In this document: positions 41,643-50,856 of the stretch, in pieces
How positions within the stretch are numbered: the stretch's first letter is position 1
Layout of the letters: each line of letters begins with the position of its first letter
From: Hymenobacter chitinivorans DSM 11115
GTDB lineage: Bacteria > Bacteroidota > Bacteroidia > Cytophagales > Hymenobacteraceae
NCBI RefSeq assembly: GCF_002797555.1
Contig: NZ_PGFA01000001.1
Span: 2,542,001 to 2,606,000, forward strand
Reading direction: 5' to 3'
Length of the DNA stretch: 64,000 nt
Notes under the pieces: model-generated
What the model saw: only the letters and a program-made list of their open reading frames with translations
Told to the model about the DNA's origin: nothing
The model's database searches: none
Translations under genes and position numbers: made by a program

Positions 41643-44066
41643 TTACTTCAGTACGGCTACGGTGGCCCCGTCCCCACCCCGGTCGGCGTGCTCATCGGCC
41701 ACGCTGGCGGCGGCCCGGACGCGGTGCAGGTAGTCGCGCACGACCTGGCGCAGCACACCGTTGCCGCGGCCGTGCAGGAACTTGATTTCCGGAATGCCCA
41801 GCATCACGGCATCATCGACGAAGGCCATGACCTTGTGCAGGGCGTCTTCGGCCCGCTCCCCGCGCAGGTCGAGCACGGGGCTGAAGTTGGCCATGCGGCC
41901 GGTCAGGTCCATGCCCAGGCTGGCCGAGGAGCTGAAGCTGGCTCTTTCGGCCTTTTTCTCCCGCTCCCGGATTTCGGCCCGGCCCACTTTTTCCAGCTGA
42001 CTGGCCTTCACGATGGTTTTCATGCCGCCGAAGAGCACCTCGGCCGTTTTGCCTTTGATGCTGATCAGCTCCCCGTAGCCATCCTGGCCGATGAGGGCCA
42101 CTTTGTCGCCGGGCTTGAGGGTTTTGGGGTCGGCCGTTTCCCGGGTGGCCTTGGGCTTGGGGGGCTCAATCTGGAGCTTTTCGCGCACAAAGGTGTCGAG
42201 CTTCTGCCGGGCGTCCTTGGTTTTCTCCTTGTCGGCCTGGTTCGAGCGGATTTCGGCAATGGTAGCCTCAATCTGCTGGTTGGTGTCCTTGAGCAGGAGC
42301 TTGGCCTGGGCCTTGGCGTTGCGCAGCACTTCGAGGGTGGTTTCGTCGAGGTGCTTTTTGAGGTCCTGGTATTCCTGGGCGGCCTTTTTCATGCGCTTCT
42401 CAGCCTTGGCGGCTTCGGCGGTGCGCTGTTCCAGGTCGGCTTTTTCCTTCTCCAGGCCTTCCAGCAGCCGGTCGTAGCGGATTTTGTCCTTGCCCACGAG
42501 TTGGGTGGCCCGTTCCACAATCTGCTTGGGCAAGCCGATTTTGCGGGCAATTTCGATGGCGAAACTCGAACCCGGCTTACCGATTTCGAGGCGGTAGAGC
42601 GGCTGCAGCTGCTCGGGGTCGTAGCGCATGGCCCCGTTGACGATGCCGGCGTTGCGCTCGGCAAAGTTTTTCAGGTTGGTATAGTGGGTGGTGATGACGC
42701 CGAAGCTGCGGGCCCGGTTGAGCTGATCCAGCACGGCCTCGGCAATGGCGCCGCCCAGGGCGGGCTCGGTGCCGGTGCCAAATTCGTCGATGAGCACCAG
42801 ACTGCGCTTGCCGGCCAGGGTCACAAACTGCTTCATGCTCAGCAGGTGCGACGAATACGTACTCAGGTCGTTTTCCAGGCTCTGCTCGTCGCCGATGTCG
42901 AGGAAAATATCGTCGAATACCCCGGCCTCCGAACCGTCGCCGGCCGGAATCAGCAGGCCGCACTGCAGCATGTACTGCACCAGGCCCACGGTCTTCATAG
43001 CCACCGACTTACCGCCGGCGTTGGGCCCTGAAATCAGCAGGATGCGCTGGTCGGGGTTGAGGTCCATATCCAGGGGCACCACCTCGCGCGGGTTGTCCTT
43101 GAAGTGCTCCTTAAAGGTCAGGTACAGCAGCGGGTGACGCACCTTTTTCCAGAGCAGCAGCGGGCGGGGATGCAGCGTGGGCATAGTGGCTTCCAGACGA
43201 CCAGCCAGCAGGGCTTTGGCCCGGATGAAGTCGAGCAAGCCCAGGTACTGGTAGGCCTTGCGCAGGTCCGGAATGTGGGGGCGCAGCTGGCTGGTCAGGG
43301 CCGTCAGAATGCGGATCAGCTCGCGCTGGTAGGCATTTTCGAGGTCCTTGATGTCGTTGTTGAGCTCGAACACGGCTTCGGGCTCGATAAACACGGTCTG
43401 GCCCGAGGCCGACTCGTCGTGAATCAGGCCCTTGACGCGGCGCTTGTGCTCGGCAATGACGGGCAGCACCAGGCGGCCGCCGCGGATGGTAGGCTCGGCG
43501 TCGCCGGGAATCCAGCCCTCGGTTTTGGCGTGGCGCAGGATGCCGGCAATCTGCTTGCGCAGCATGCCCTGGCGGTTTATCAGCTCCTGGCGCAGCTGGG
43601 AAAGCAGCGGGGAGGCATTGTCGCGCACCTGGCCTTCGTCGTCAATGACCTTGTCCATAGCCGCCAGCAGGTTACGGTCGACCTGCACGCCGATGCCCAG
43701 CAGGCGCAGCGTGGGGTAGAGCGTTTCCTCGGCCTGGGTGAAGAAACTCAGGGCCTGGCGGATGGTGCGCAACGACATTTTCACGGCGAAAAACGCGGGT
43801 ACGTCGAGGTAGGCGCCGGGCAGGCTGGCCCGCACCAGGTGGGGGTGCACGTCGTGGTAGTGCTGGCTGGGGAAGTCGGCGCCCGACTGGAGCAGGACGC
43901 GGAACTCGTCGGTTTGCAGCAGCAGCTTTTCCAGCTGGTCGTGCTTGGTCTGGAACTGCATCTTGGCCACAAATTGGCGGCCCAGGGCACTCAGGCACAA
44001 GCTTTCCAGCATCTCGCGCAACTGCGCAAAGCCGATTTTCTGCTCGAAGTTATGGGGAAGAATCAA
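41643..44066 (-). CDS. mutS2: MutS2 family ATPase/endonuclease
   Basis: An 807-residue protein. The ATPase core has Walker A G-P-N-A-G-G-K-S and Walker B L-V-L-I-D-E-F-G-T-G-T-E-P. A long coiled-coil middle part (about 520-620) precedes the C-terminal Smr domain with D-L-R-G and H-G-R-G-N-G, the nuclease signature of MutS2. It lacks the mismatch-recognition domain of MutS. MutS2 suppresses recombination in some bacteria and rescues collided ribosomes in others. Length is typical. A decayed copy of its 5' end lies at 47913-48000. Confidence 0.95.
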   Translation of the reverse strand: MILPHNFEQKIGFAQLREMLESLCLSALGRQFVAKMQFQTKHDQLEKLLLQTDEFRVLLQSGADFPSQHYHDVHPHLVRASLPGAYLDVPAFFAVKMSLRTIRQALSFFTQAEETLYPTLRLLGIGVQVDRNLLAAMDKVIDDEGQVRDNASPLLSQLRQELINRQGMLRKQIAGILRHAKTEGWIPGDAEPTIRGGRLVLPVIAEHKRRVKGLIHDESASGQTVFIEPEAVFELNNDIKDLENAYQRELIRILTALTSQLRPHIPDLRKAYQYLGLLDFIRAKALLAGRLEATMPTLHPRPLLLWKKVRHPLLYLTFKEHFKDNPREVVPLDMDLNPDQRILLISGPNAGGKSVAMKTVGLVQYMLQCGLLIPAGDGSEAGVFDDIFLDIGDEQSLENDLSTYSSHLLSMKQFVTLAGKRSLVLIDEFGTGTEPALGGAIAEAVLDQLNRARSFGVITTHYTNLKNFAERNAGIVNGAMRYDPEQLQPLYRLEIGKPGSSFAIEIARKIGLPKQIVERATQLVGKDKIRYDRLLEGLEKEKADLEQRTAEAAKAEKRMKKAAQEYQDLKKHLDETTLEVLRNAKAQAKLLLKDTNQQIEATIAEIRSNQADKEKTKDARQKLDTFVREKLQIEPPKPKATRETADPKTLKPGDKVALIGQDGYGELISIKGKTAEVLFGGMKTIVKASQLEKVGRAEIREREKKAERASFSSSASLGMDLTGRMANFSPVLDLRGERAEDALHKVMAFVDDAVMLGIPEIKFLHGRGNGVLRQVVRDYLHRVRAAASVADEHADRGGDGATVAVLK

Positions 44067-44388
44067 ACGCGAAAAGGGGTAGTTAGGTCGTAATCAAACA
44101 AGAATGTAAAAGTAAACATCTGCGGCGAGGGGAAAGATTCAAGCGGGTTAATAAAGTGTGAGGGTTAGGTTTTCACCCTGCGGCCGCTCGTTTGCGCCCG
44201 ACATTTGGCCCGGCGCCTCGGTAGGCCAACCCAGTGCCGCAGACCAGGAAAAGCAAGCTGGCGGGGCACATTAAACCGAGCCAGGCCCAGGCAGCTCCCT
44301 TGCTCGACAGTAAATTTCACTGGTGGCCCGCCCTTTTTTCCAATTCCGCTTCTACTGGGCTACATTTGAAATTCCTTTAGGTAAATCT
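44067..44388. other. Divergent spacer between mutS2 and the BNR lipoprotein gene
   Basis: A 322-bp gap with an exact rightward -7 element TACATTTG at 44361-44368. Its mutS2-proximal end (to about 44085) is repeated at 47913-48000. No gene is recognised. Confidence 0.5.
44361..44368 (+). promoter_or_regulatory. -7 element TACATTTG of the BNR-repeat lipoprotein gene
   Basis: Exact match to TAnnTTTG 20 bp before the start codon at 44389, a typical distance. No TTG is found at the expected upstream position. Confidence 0.5.
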
Positions 44389-45402
44389 ATGAATAGAACC
44401 TTACTGTGTTGTAGTGTTTTTGCATTTTTTGGTTGCGAGCAAGATAAGATAGTGCTGGAGAAGCACGCTACTATTCGCCACGTGGATCTGGCCGTACCGG
44501 CCACTTTACCCAAAACCACTTGGTTAAGCGTTGATTTCGTAACTGCGCTTACGGGGTATGTAGGTGGCGAAAAAGGGGCCCTGCTGGGTACCGAAACGGG
44601 TGGCACTAGCTGGCAGAACCTGAGTACCCCCTCATTGGGCGACATCAAGCAGCTGCACTTTGCCTCCGCTACCACTGGTTTGGCTCTTACTACCACCGGC
44701 TTATATCGTACCACGACCAGCGGCCGGAGCTGGGTCTTAGTCAAGCAAGCGTCTTATAACGCCCTTACCGACCTGCAGATGCTGGATGCCACCACGGGCT
44801 TCCTGGTGGGCAACGCGGGGCTGCTCAGCAAAACGACCGATGGGGGCCGGACGTGGAAAGATTACGTTTTCCTGGTATGGCCCCCGGTTACGACCACGCT
44901 GCAGGCGGTGGCTTTTGCCAGTCCGCAGGCAGGCTTTGTTTTAGGAGAAATCCAGAGTTTTAAAACGCTCAATGGGGGTACCACCTGGGAATCAACCGTG
45001 CTAGAAAAGCCCCGCCAGGTTTTTGACCTGTTTGCCTATCCTAATGGCACGGATTACCTGATAACCGGTACCGACGACATCAACCGCAATAATTCGTTCT
45101 GGTCGATGACGTACCAACCCTCCACGAAAGAGTATCGGCAGGTCTCGGCCCAGGATCTGCTGAATGTGCCCGTGTACGACTTTGCACAGTACCAAGGGGA
45201 AGTCGTAGCCGTGGGCCGGAAAACCGTACTGCGCAACTACCCTGCCTACGCCTCCGAACCGGAGCAAACGCCCTGGGTAAGCCTCTTGGATCAGGACGGC
45301 ACCACGATTCAGCACGCGTACCGCTCCGCTGATTTTGGGGATGCGGCTACGCTCTACGCGGTAGGAGAAGAAGGTATTGTTTCCCGCTTTGATTACCGGT
45401 AA
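44389..45402 (+). CDS. BNR/Ycf48-like repeat lipoprotein
   Basis: A 337-residue lipoprotein (A-F-F-G-C lipobox). The body is a six- or seven-bladed beta-propeller of the Ycf48/photosystem-II-stability-like type: G-Y-V-G-G-E, then T-E-T-G-G-T-S-W; T-T-S-G-R-S-W; T-T-D-G-G-R-T-W and T-L-N-G-G-T-T-W mark the blades. The name of the family comes from photosynthetic organisms, but here it is probably an outer-membrane-associated structural or binding protein. The N-terminal code is repeated, decayed, at 48196-48306. The next gene starts 6 bp after its stop, so the two are likely cotranscribed. Confidence 0.8.
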   Translation: MNRTLLCCSVFAFFGCEQDKIVLEKHATIRHVDLAVPATLPKTTWLSVDFVTALTGYVGGEKGALLGTETGGTSWQNLSTPSLGDIKQLHFASATTGLALTTTGLYRTTTSGRSWVLVKQASYNALTDLQMLDATTGFLVGNAGLLSKTTDGGRTWKDYVFLVWPPVTTTLQAVAFASPQAGFVLGEIQSFKTLNGGTTWESTVLEKPRQVFDLFAYPNGTDYLITGTDDINRNNSFWSMTYQPSTKEYRQVSAQDLLNVPVYDFAQYQGEVVAVGRKTVLRNYPAYASEPEQTPWVSLLDQDGTTIQHAYRSADFGDAATLYAVGEEGIVSRFDYR

Positions 45403-45408
45403 TCCCTT

Positions 45409-46050
45409 ATGCGTAAAACGTTTACCCGGCTAGCTATTACGGTAGCGGCTACTTTGACTATTTCCGTGGCGCACGCCCAGGTCAGTCATTTCTCCATGAA
45501 CTTCGGCCTGGGCACCTTGCCCGTGAAGGCGCACTACGTCGAATTGCTGGAGCAGCCGACGGTAACCCAAGACCAGGGCGAGTACGTGCTGCGGGATGTT
45601 CGGGCCCGGGCGCTGCTGATTTCGCTGGGATTGGCCTTCGATGCCCCACTCTGGAAAATCAGCGAAGACCAGTCCCTGGGACTGTCCCTCAACATCAGTG
45701 GCGGGCTGGTGGGTGCGCCCCAGGAAATCGAGGGGTTTAACCGGTCTACGATGCTTGATTTTCCGGAGTATGCCACCTGGCGCTACGGCTGCAAGGCCAC
45801 CCGCGACTCTGATAAATCGTGGGGAATTGGTTTGGGCGCGGGCTACCGCTATGCCCGTTATGCCATTCCCTTCAGCTCCCCAAGCGTGATGGTGGAAGGC
45901 GTGCACAGCTATGGCAAAAGCGACATCTACCTTCGGCTCTCTTCCGATTTGGTACCAAACCGCCTCTACTCCGACTACTCCAGTGAGGGTTTGGTTGAGT
46001 CGCTCTCCATTCAGCAGCAGCTGCACGTGATACTGGGAATGTCGTTCTGA
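45409..46050 (+). CDS. Hypothetical outer-membrane beta-barrel protein
   Basis: A 213-residue exported protein with a signal peptide ending A-H-A-Q. The mature chain alternates strand-like segments and ends G-M-S-F, with a C-terminal aromatic as in outer-membrane barrels. The family is not recognised. It begins 6 bp after the BNR lipoprotein gene and is followed 114 bp later by a large exported protein, suggesting a three-gene set. Confidence 0.65.
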   Translation: MRKTFTRLAITVAATLTISVAHAQVSHFSMNFGLGTLPVKAHYVELLEQPTVTQDQGEYVLRDVRARALLISLGLAFDAPLWKISEDQSLGLSLNISGGLVGAPQEIEGFNRSTMLDFPEYATWRYGCKATRDSDKSWGIGLGAGYRYARYAIPFSSPSVMVEGVHSYGKSDIYLRLSSDLVPNRLYSDYSSEGLVESLSIQQQLHVILGMSF

Positions 46051-46164
46051 GACCCAAGCTGCTCGGTGGCCTCAGCGCCAAGTACTATTTCTTCCTCTCT
46101 TTTCTTCTAACCCGCCCCTCCGGCAGGACTCCCTTTTGCAACTTTTTCTACTTTACTTCTGATC

Positions 46165-47772
46165 ATGTTCAACCCTAATTTCCGCAGCACCTGGATCGGC
46201 CTGCTGTCCGTAAGCTTGTTGTCGTTTGCCATATCGTTGCCGGTGACCGGGCAAAAAAGGCTGGTAAACACTATTAAGCTAAACAAAAGAGAGTTGCTTG
46301 GGGCAGCGCTGCAACTGGAGAATGGCGACGTTGCATTATATATCTCCAAACCCAAGGAAAACACTGTGCGAGTGTTAGTACTGAATGCCGATGGCAAGCT
46401 ACGGTGGGAGAAGTCCATCACCAAAATGCAGAATATCTTTTTTAAAGACAACAACTCGGCAGGATTAGGGAATTTACTAAATGGCACGCCCGTCGAAGAC
46501 TATTATCCTACGCTTGATCCATTGGAAGTATTTGCCAGCGGCAATACGCTTTACGCGGCAGAGGTTGTCGACAAAGATTTATATCAGAACGACAAAAAGG
46601 ACAAAGTTGACCTGCACAATATTCTTCTTCAACGCTTAGATTCCACTGGCAAAATCCAGCGCCAGGTTCTGACCTACGCCGATATTCCGCAAGCAACGGC
46701 CGTATCTTCTTATTTAAGCTATTTCGAGAACAATGCTTTCTATCAAATAAGTCGGGAGAGGAATACGAGAAAGGACACCGATGACTTCTTCCTCAACTCT
46801 TTCAATTCGAGCGGCAAAAACATCCTGCATGTCCGTCTTCCCTTGGCCCGACCACTTAACAACAGCAAGTGGACCCCTGAGTTTATTGAGGATTGGCACA
46901 CCTTGGCCCGCTATAAAGGAATTAGCTATTTCTATCGTCGTTATAAATCAACCCAGGGCGCTACTGCTGAGCGTTTTGTAGAACAGCGATTCGAACTACT
47001 GGGCATCGATAACCAGGGACAAGTTGCTGCTCGCATTCAGCCAGAGCTAGACTTGGGCCCTTACCGTATTGTTGACAAAAATGCCCAAGAGCCTGCATTT
47101 TATATAGATCAGGCAAATGACAATATCGTATTCTGCGGGGTTTATCAAAAAACAACTAAAAACAAACTACTTACCAATCCAACTACCGAAGGCTTCTATC
47201 TGGAGAAATATGACTTGCGTGGCACTCTGATTTCACATAAACAGGTGACTTATGAGGAAGCTCTGTCTGATAAGTATAAGACATTTGCCAAGCAGCTTCT
47301 GGGAAGCGATAATGTGACGATTATTCCAGACAACATCACCAAAAATATAGCAGCCGAAGTAAAAACCTCAGAAGGCTATATTACCATGTACTTCGATCAG
47401 AATCTGAAATTTGAAAAATCAACCTTTATTACTACCAAGGACCATAAGAAATTACCTAAGTATACTTGGAATCAATATAAACTAGCACCAACTTTTAAGA
47501 ATCTTTCCTACAATCAGCGAGTACCATACTTTCAAGGCCTCTCCTATTATGGTCTCACGCAAAAAGACCCTATGATGGGTGAAACGCTGCCAATCTATTA
47601 TTTTAAAGGCAGCTCACCGCTTTATTCAACCCTGGCTGCCAATCTCTCAAAAGAGCACGAGAACAACCATATTCGATATTATGTTGGCCGACCAACCAGT
47701 AACGGAACTTCACTTCTGCTTGACTATACCAATCAAAATGACGGAGTAATTAACATTTACACTGTCAGGTAA
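46165..47772 (+). CDS. Exported hypothetical protein, AT-rich paralogue 1
   Basis: A 535-residue exported protein with a signal peptide (ends V-T-G-Q). It is homologous along its whole length to the gene at 48344 (shared I-K-L-N-K-R-E-L-L-G-A-A-L-Q-L, L-N-A-D-G-K-L-R-W-E-K-S, Y-P-T-L-D-P-L-E-V-F-A and many more). The chain looks strand-rich, possibly a propeller or TPR-free beta protein. No family recognised. By eye its GC content is far lower (roughly low-to-mid 40s) than its paralogue and the surrounding genes. Confidence 0.75.
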   Translation: MFNPNFRSTWIGLLSVSLLSFAISLPVTGQKRLVNTIKLNKRELLGAALQLENGDVALYISKPKENTVRVLVLNADGKLRWEKSITKMQNIFFKDNNSAGLGNLLNGTPVEDYYPTLDPLEVFASGNTLYAAEVVDKDLYQNDKKDKVDLHNILLQRLDSTGKIQRQVLTYADIPQATAVSSYLSYFENNAFYQISRERNTRKDTDDFFLNSFNSSGKNILHVRLPLARPLNNSKWTPEFIEDWHTLARYKGISYFYRRYKSTQGATAERFVEQRFELLGIDNQGQVAARIQPELDLGPYRIVDKNAQEPAFYIDQANDNIVFCGVYQKTTKNKLLTNPTTEGFYLEKYDLRGTLISHKQVTYEEALSDKYKTFAKQLLGSDNVTIIPDNITKNIAAEVKTSEGYITMYFDQNLKFEKSTFITTKDHKKLPKYTWNQYKLAPTFKNLSYNQRVPYFQGLSYYGLTQKDPMMGETLPIYYFKGSSPLYSTLAANLSKEHENNHIRYYVGRPTSNGTSLLLDYTNQNDGVINIYTVR

Positions 47773-47912
47773 ATACGCTCATGTGTCACTAAGCAGCAAA
47801 AGCTTAGTGACACATAGTGCAGCCAGTGTGCGAGGTACAGCCGGTCAGTGGCGCAGTTAGCTTTCGTCGTTAGCGACATTGTGCTGAGCTGCCAGCAGGC
47901 GCAGCGCGGGCT

Positions 47913-48000
47913 ACAAGCTTGCCAGCATCTCGCGCAACTGTGCAAAGCCGATTTTTCTGCTCGGAGTTGTGGGGAAGAATCAAACGCGAACAGGGGTAGT
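47913..48000 (-). pseudogene. Decayed copy of the mutS2 5' end
   Basis: The stretch from TACAAGCTT to CAGGGGTAGT aligns with 43997-44085, which includes the first codons of mutS2 on the minus strand and part of its leader, with scattered substitutions and a one-base insertion in the T-run. No frame longer than the remnant is preserved. Confidence 0.75.
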
Positions 48001-48195
48001 GGGCACGGCGGAACGGAGACTGGATGCCAAGGCAAACACCTTGGGCAGAGAAAAATATTCGGGGACGGTAACCAAAATCGGTTGGGAAGGAAGAAAATTT
48101 TGGCCTCGCGTTTTATTGCTTCCGATTCTGCGGAGCTACGCTTATTTTTGGACTGGCCCAGCCTCTGATTTGGGAAAAGCAGCCTACTACGGCGA

Positions 48196-48306
48196 AGCAT
48201 CTTTTCCTTTTTTGGATTATTTGGTTGTGACCAAGAAAAAATAGTACTGGAGGACTATCTATCCATTCACCCTGCAAACTCAACTGTACCGGCCGCTTTT
48301 GGCAGG
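48196..48306 (+). pseudogene. Decayed copy of the BNR lipoprotein N-terminus
   Basis: In one frame it reads S-I-F-S-F-F-G-L-F-G-C-D-Q-E-K-I-V-L-E, against C-S-V-F-A-F-F-G-C-E-Q-D-K-I-V-L-E in the intact gene, and then T-V-P-A-A-F. No start codon remains and no later blades follow. Confidence 0.75.
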
Positions 48307-48343
48307 CCCATTCCAATACTACTTGCTTCACTCTCACTCGCCC

Positions 48344-49918
48344 ATGTTTTCCAACTTCCCAAAGTCCTCTACTGTCTGGTACGGCTTGCTCACGGCCGCC
48401 CTGGTGACCTGCGTTTTTTCCCTGCCGGCGGCCGGGCAAACCCAATTGGCAACTGCCGTCAAGCTCAACAAGAAGGAACTGCTGGGGGCGGCCCTACAGT
48501 TGCAGAATGGCAACGTTGCGCTTTTCGTATCCAAGCCCGAGGAAAGCAACGTGCGGGTGCTGCTGCTGAATGCGGACGGCAAGCTGCGCTGGGAGAAGTC
48601 ACTTACCAAGGTGCAGAACGTATTTCGCAAGGTTCCGGGCGCCGGGGCCGCTACTCAGCCCAACGGTACCCCGATTGAAAGCCTATACCCCACGCTCGAC
48701 CCGCTGGAAGTATTTGCCGACGGCAATACCATTTATGCGGCCGAGGTGGTTGACAAAAACTTAACCCGCAACGTTAAAAAAGACAATATCAACGCCCATG
48801 ACATACTGCTACAGCGCTTAGATTCCACGGGGGCCAAGCAGGAACAGATCCTGACCTACGCTCCTATTTCGCCTTCCACTACGGTTTCCAGCTACTTAAG
48901 CTACGTCGAAAACAACACCTTCTACCAGATCAGCCGGGAGGTTAACTACCGCAAGGACACCGACGAGTTTTACCTGAACTCCTTTAGCCTAACGGGCAAA
49001 GAAACGCAGCATATCCGGCTGCCGCTGGCCAAACCGGCTAATGCCAAGTGGGCTCCCAACTTCAAGGAAGACTGGCACTTGGTTACCCGCTACAAGGGCG
49101 TCACGTATTTGGCCCGGCGCTACAAATCGGACAAGGGCTCCACGGCCGAGCATTTTGTCGAGCAACGGTTTGAGCTGCTGGGCTTCGACAATAAGGGGCA
49201 GCAAGTGGCATCCATCCAGCCCGAGCTGCAGCTGGGCGCTTACCGGACGGTGGGCAAGAAGCTGCACGAGCCTGCCTTTTACATTGATGAGGCCAACGAA
49301 AGCATCGTCTTCAGTGGGGCGTACCAGAAAATCTCCAAAAATAAACAGGCCCCCAACCCTACCACCGAAGGATTCTACTTTGAGCGGTACGACCTGACCG
49401 GCCGCCTGCTTTCCCACAAGCAGGTAGTGTACGCCAACGCCTTGTCGGAGAAGCACAAGGGCTTGGCCAAGCAGCTCGCGGAAACCGACGAGGTAACCAT
49501 CATTCCCGACAACCTGACCCGCAAGGTTGCGGCGGAGGTGAAGATTGCCGACGGGTACGTGACGATGTACTTCGACCCCAACCTCAAATTCGAACGGTCG
49601 GTTTTCATCACCGATAAGGAGCACGACAAGTTATCCGAGCATATTTGGCTGCAGTACCGGCTGGCCTCGAACCCGAAGAACTTCTCGTACAACGCCTACG
49701 GCAGCACCACGCCCAAAGTGGGCGAAACCCTACCCATCTACTATTTCATCGAAAGCTCACCGCTCTACCTGACGCTGTACGACAACCTGCTGAAAGTACC
49801 CGAGAAGGAACACATCCGCTACTACGTTGGCCAGGCCACCCGCCGCTCAGCACCGGTGCTCATCGACTACACCAAGCAGAACCACGGGGTAATCAACGTC
49901 TACACGATTAAGCAATAA
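48344..49918 (+). CDS. Exported hypothetical protein, GC-rich paralogue 2
   Basis: A 524-residue exported protein starting at ATG 48344 with a signal peptide ending A-A-G-Q. It is a full-length homologue of the gene at 46165, with most differences conservative. Unlike that copy it has the GC-rich codon use of the surrounding genome. It follows the decayed BNR remnant, so this half of the duplication has lost the two genes that precede the partner copy. Function unknown. A strong terminator follows. Confidence 0.75.
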   Translation: MFSNFPKSSTVWYGLLTAALVTCVFSLPAAGQTQLATAVKLNKKELLGAALQLQNGNVALFVSKPEESNVRVLLLNADGKLRWEKSLTKVQNVFRKVPGAGAATQPNGTPIESLYPTLDPLEVFADGNTIYAAEVVDKNLTRNVKKDNINAHDILLQRLDSTGAKQEQILTYAPISPSTTVSSYLSYVENNTFYQISREVNYRKDTDEFYLNSFSLTGKETQHIRLPLAKPANAKWAPNFKEDWHLVTRYKGVTYLARRYKSDKGSTAEHFVEQRFELLGFDNKGQQVASIQPELQLGAYRTVGKKLHEPAFYIDEANESIVFSGAYQKISKNKQAPNPTTEGFYFERYDLTGRLLSHKQVVYANALSEKHKGLAKQLAETDEVTIIPDNLTRKVAAEVKIADGYVTMYFDPNLKFERSVFITDKEHDKLSEHIWLQYRLASNPKNFSYNAYGSTTPKVGETLPIYYFIESSPLYLTLYDNLLKVPEKEHIRYYVGQATRRSAPVLIDYTKQNHGVINVYTIKQ

Positions 49919-49950
49919 GCAATAAGCAAAGCTACCCGGCTTGCGTTTCC

Positions 49951-49992
49951 GGCCCCATCGTCCGCAGCTCAGCAGCGCCGGACGATGGGGCC
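49951..49992. terminator. Bidirectional terminator
   Basis: GGCCCCATCGTCCG pairs with CGGACGATGGGGCC in a 14-bp perfect stem followed by TTTGCTTTT, between the paralogue (rightward) and TIGR02757 gene (leftward). Confidence 0.8.
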
Positions 49993-50008
49993 TTTGCTTT
50001 TCAGGGCC

Positions 50009-50776
50009 TTAGCGCTTCTCCTCCACGCCCAGCCCGAACAGGGCAAAGTCGTACTTGACCGGGTCGTGGGGGTCGAGCAGGCGCAGGTTGGCCGTCAGCT
50101 CCTCGGCGGCGCGCCAATCCACGACCGGACGCTGAAGCAGGCCCAGCTGCCGGGCCTTGCGTTCCACGTGCACGTCGATGGGGCACACCAGCTCGGCCAT
50201 GGGCAGGCGGGTCCAGAGGCCGAAGTCCACCCCCCGCGCATCCTGGCGCACCAGCCAGCGCAGGTACATATTCACCCGCTTGCAGGCCGAGCCCCGGGCC
50301 GGGGTAGCCACGTGCTTGCGGGTGCGCTGGGGAGCATCTTCGAGGCTAAAAAACAGGTCGTGGAAGTTCTCGAGCCGCTCCCGCTGCGTATTGCCATGCA
50401 AAAACGCGTCTTCCAGCGTAGCGTGGCGCTGGTAAAACCAGCGCAGCCAGTGCACGAAGTACAGCAGGTCGGTGTCGCAGAAAGTGCGGTGGCAAAAGCC
50501 CAGCAGCTTTTTCAGGTCCTCATCGTGGTGCTGGGTGATGAACTGGTAGGGTGCGTCGTCCATGCGGCGCAGCAGCTCGGTTACCTTGCTGATGATGGTG
50601 GGCCGCCGCCCCCAGGCCAGCAGGGCCGCAAACAGCCCGCTGATTTCCACGTCCTGGCGCTGGCTGAAGCGGTGGGGTATGCTAATCGGGTCATTAGCAA
50701 TGAAGTCGGGCTGGTTGTAGCGCTGATGACGCTCTTCCAGCACGGCCCGGATGTTGTGGAGTTGGTCTTGTTGCAC
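50009..50776 (-). CDS. TIGR02757 family protein
   Basis: A 255-residue soluble protein matching the TIGR02757 family, widely conserved in Bacteroidota and some other bacteria. Its landmarks are the N-terminal R-Y-N-x-P-x-F-I-x-N-D-P-I-S-I-P-H-R, then E-I-S-G-L-F-A-A-x-L-A-W-G-R-R and the late C-P-I-D-V-H-V-E. The molecular role is not known. No signal peptide. It lies 80 bp downstream of the LysM gene in the same direction, so they may be cotranscribed. Confidence 0.85.
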   Translation of the reverse strand: MQQDQLHNIRAVLEERHQRYNQPDFIANDPISIPHRFSQRQDVEISGLFAALLAWGRRPTIISKVTELLRRMDDAPYQFITQHHDEDLKKLLGFCHRTFCDTDLLYFVHWLRWFYQRHATLEDAFLHGNTQRERLENFHDLFFSLEDAPQRTRKHVATPARGSACKRVNMYLRWLVRQDARGVDFGLWTRLPMAELVCPIDVHVERKARQLGLLQRPVVDWRAAEELTANLRLLDPHDPVKYDFALFGLGVEEKR

Positions 50777-50856
50777 GGCGGTGAAGCGACTATAAAAAAG
50801 AAAAGGCCATCCTGCCGACAGCCTTTCCCCTTCATTTCCAGAAAGTAAAAAAGCGC

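Larger units (their letters stand above)
47773..48343. other. Intergenic region carrying remnants of mutS2 and the BNR lipoprotein gene
   Basis: A 571-bp spacer. It starts with a perfect 14-bp inverted repeat (47781-47794 / 47802-47815). Bases 47913-48000 repeat the start of mutS2 and its upstream edge (43997-44085), and 48196-48306 repeats the N-terminus of the BNR lipoprotein. The region is thus a decayed copy of the 44-kb locus. Confidence 0.75.

Noticed and set aside
47969..48244. A 91-codon plus-strand frame in the decayed region.
   Set aside because: It runs across the mutS2 remnant in the wrong sense and out of frame with the lipoprotein remnant, so it is chance.
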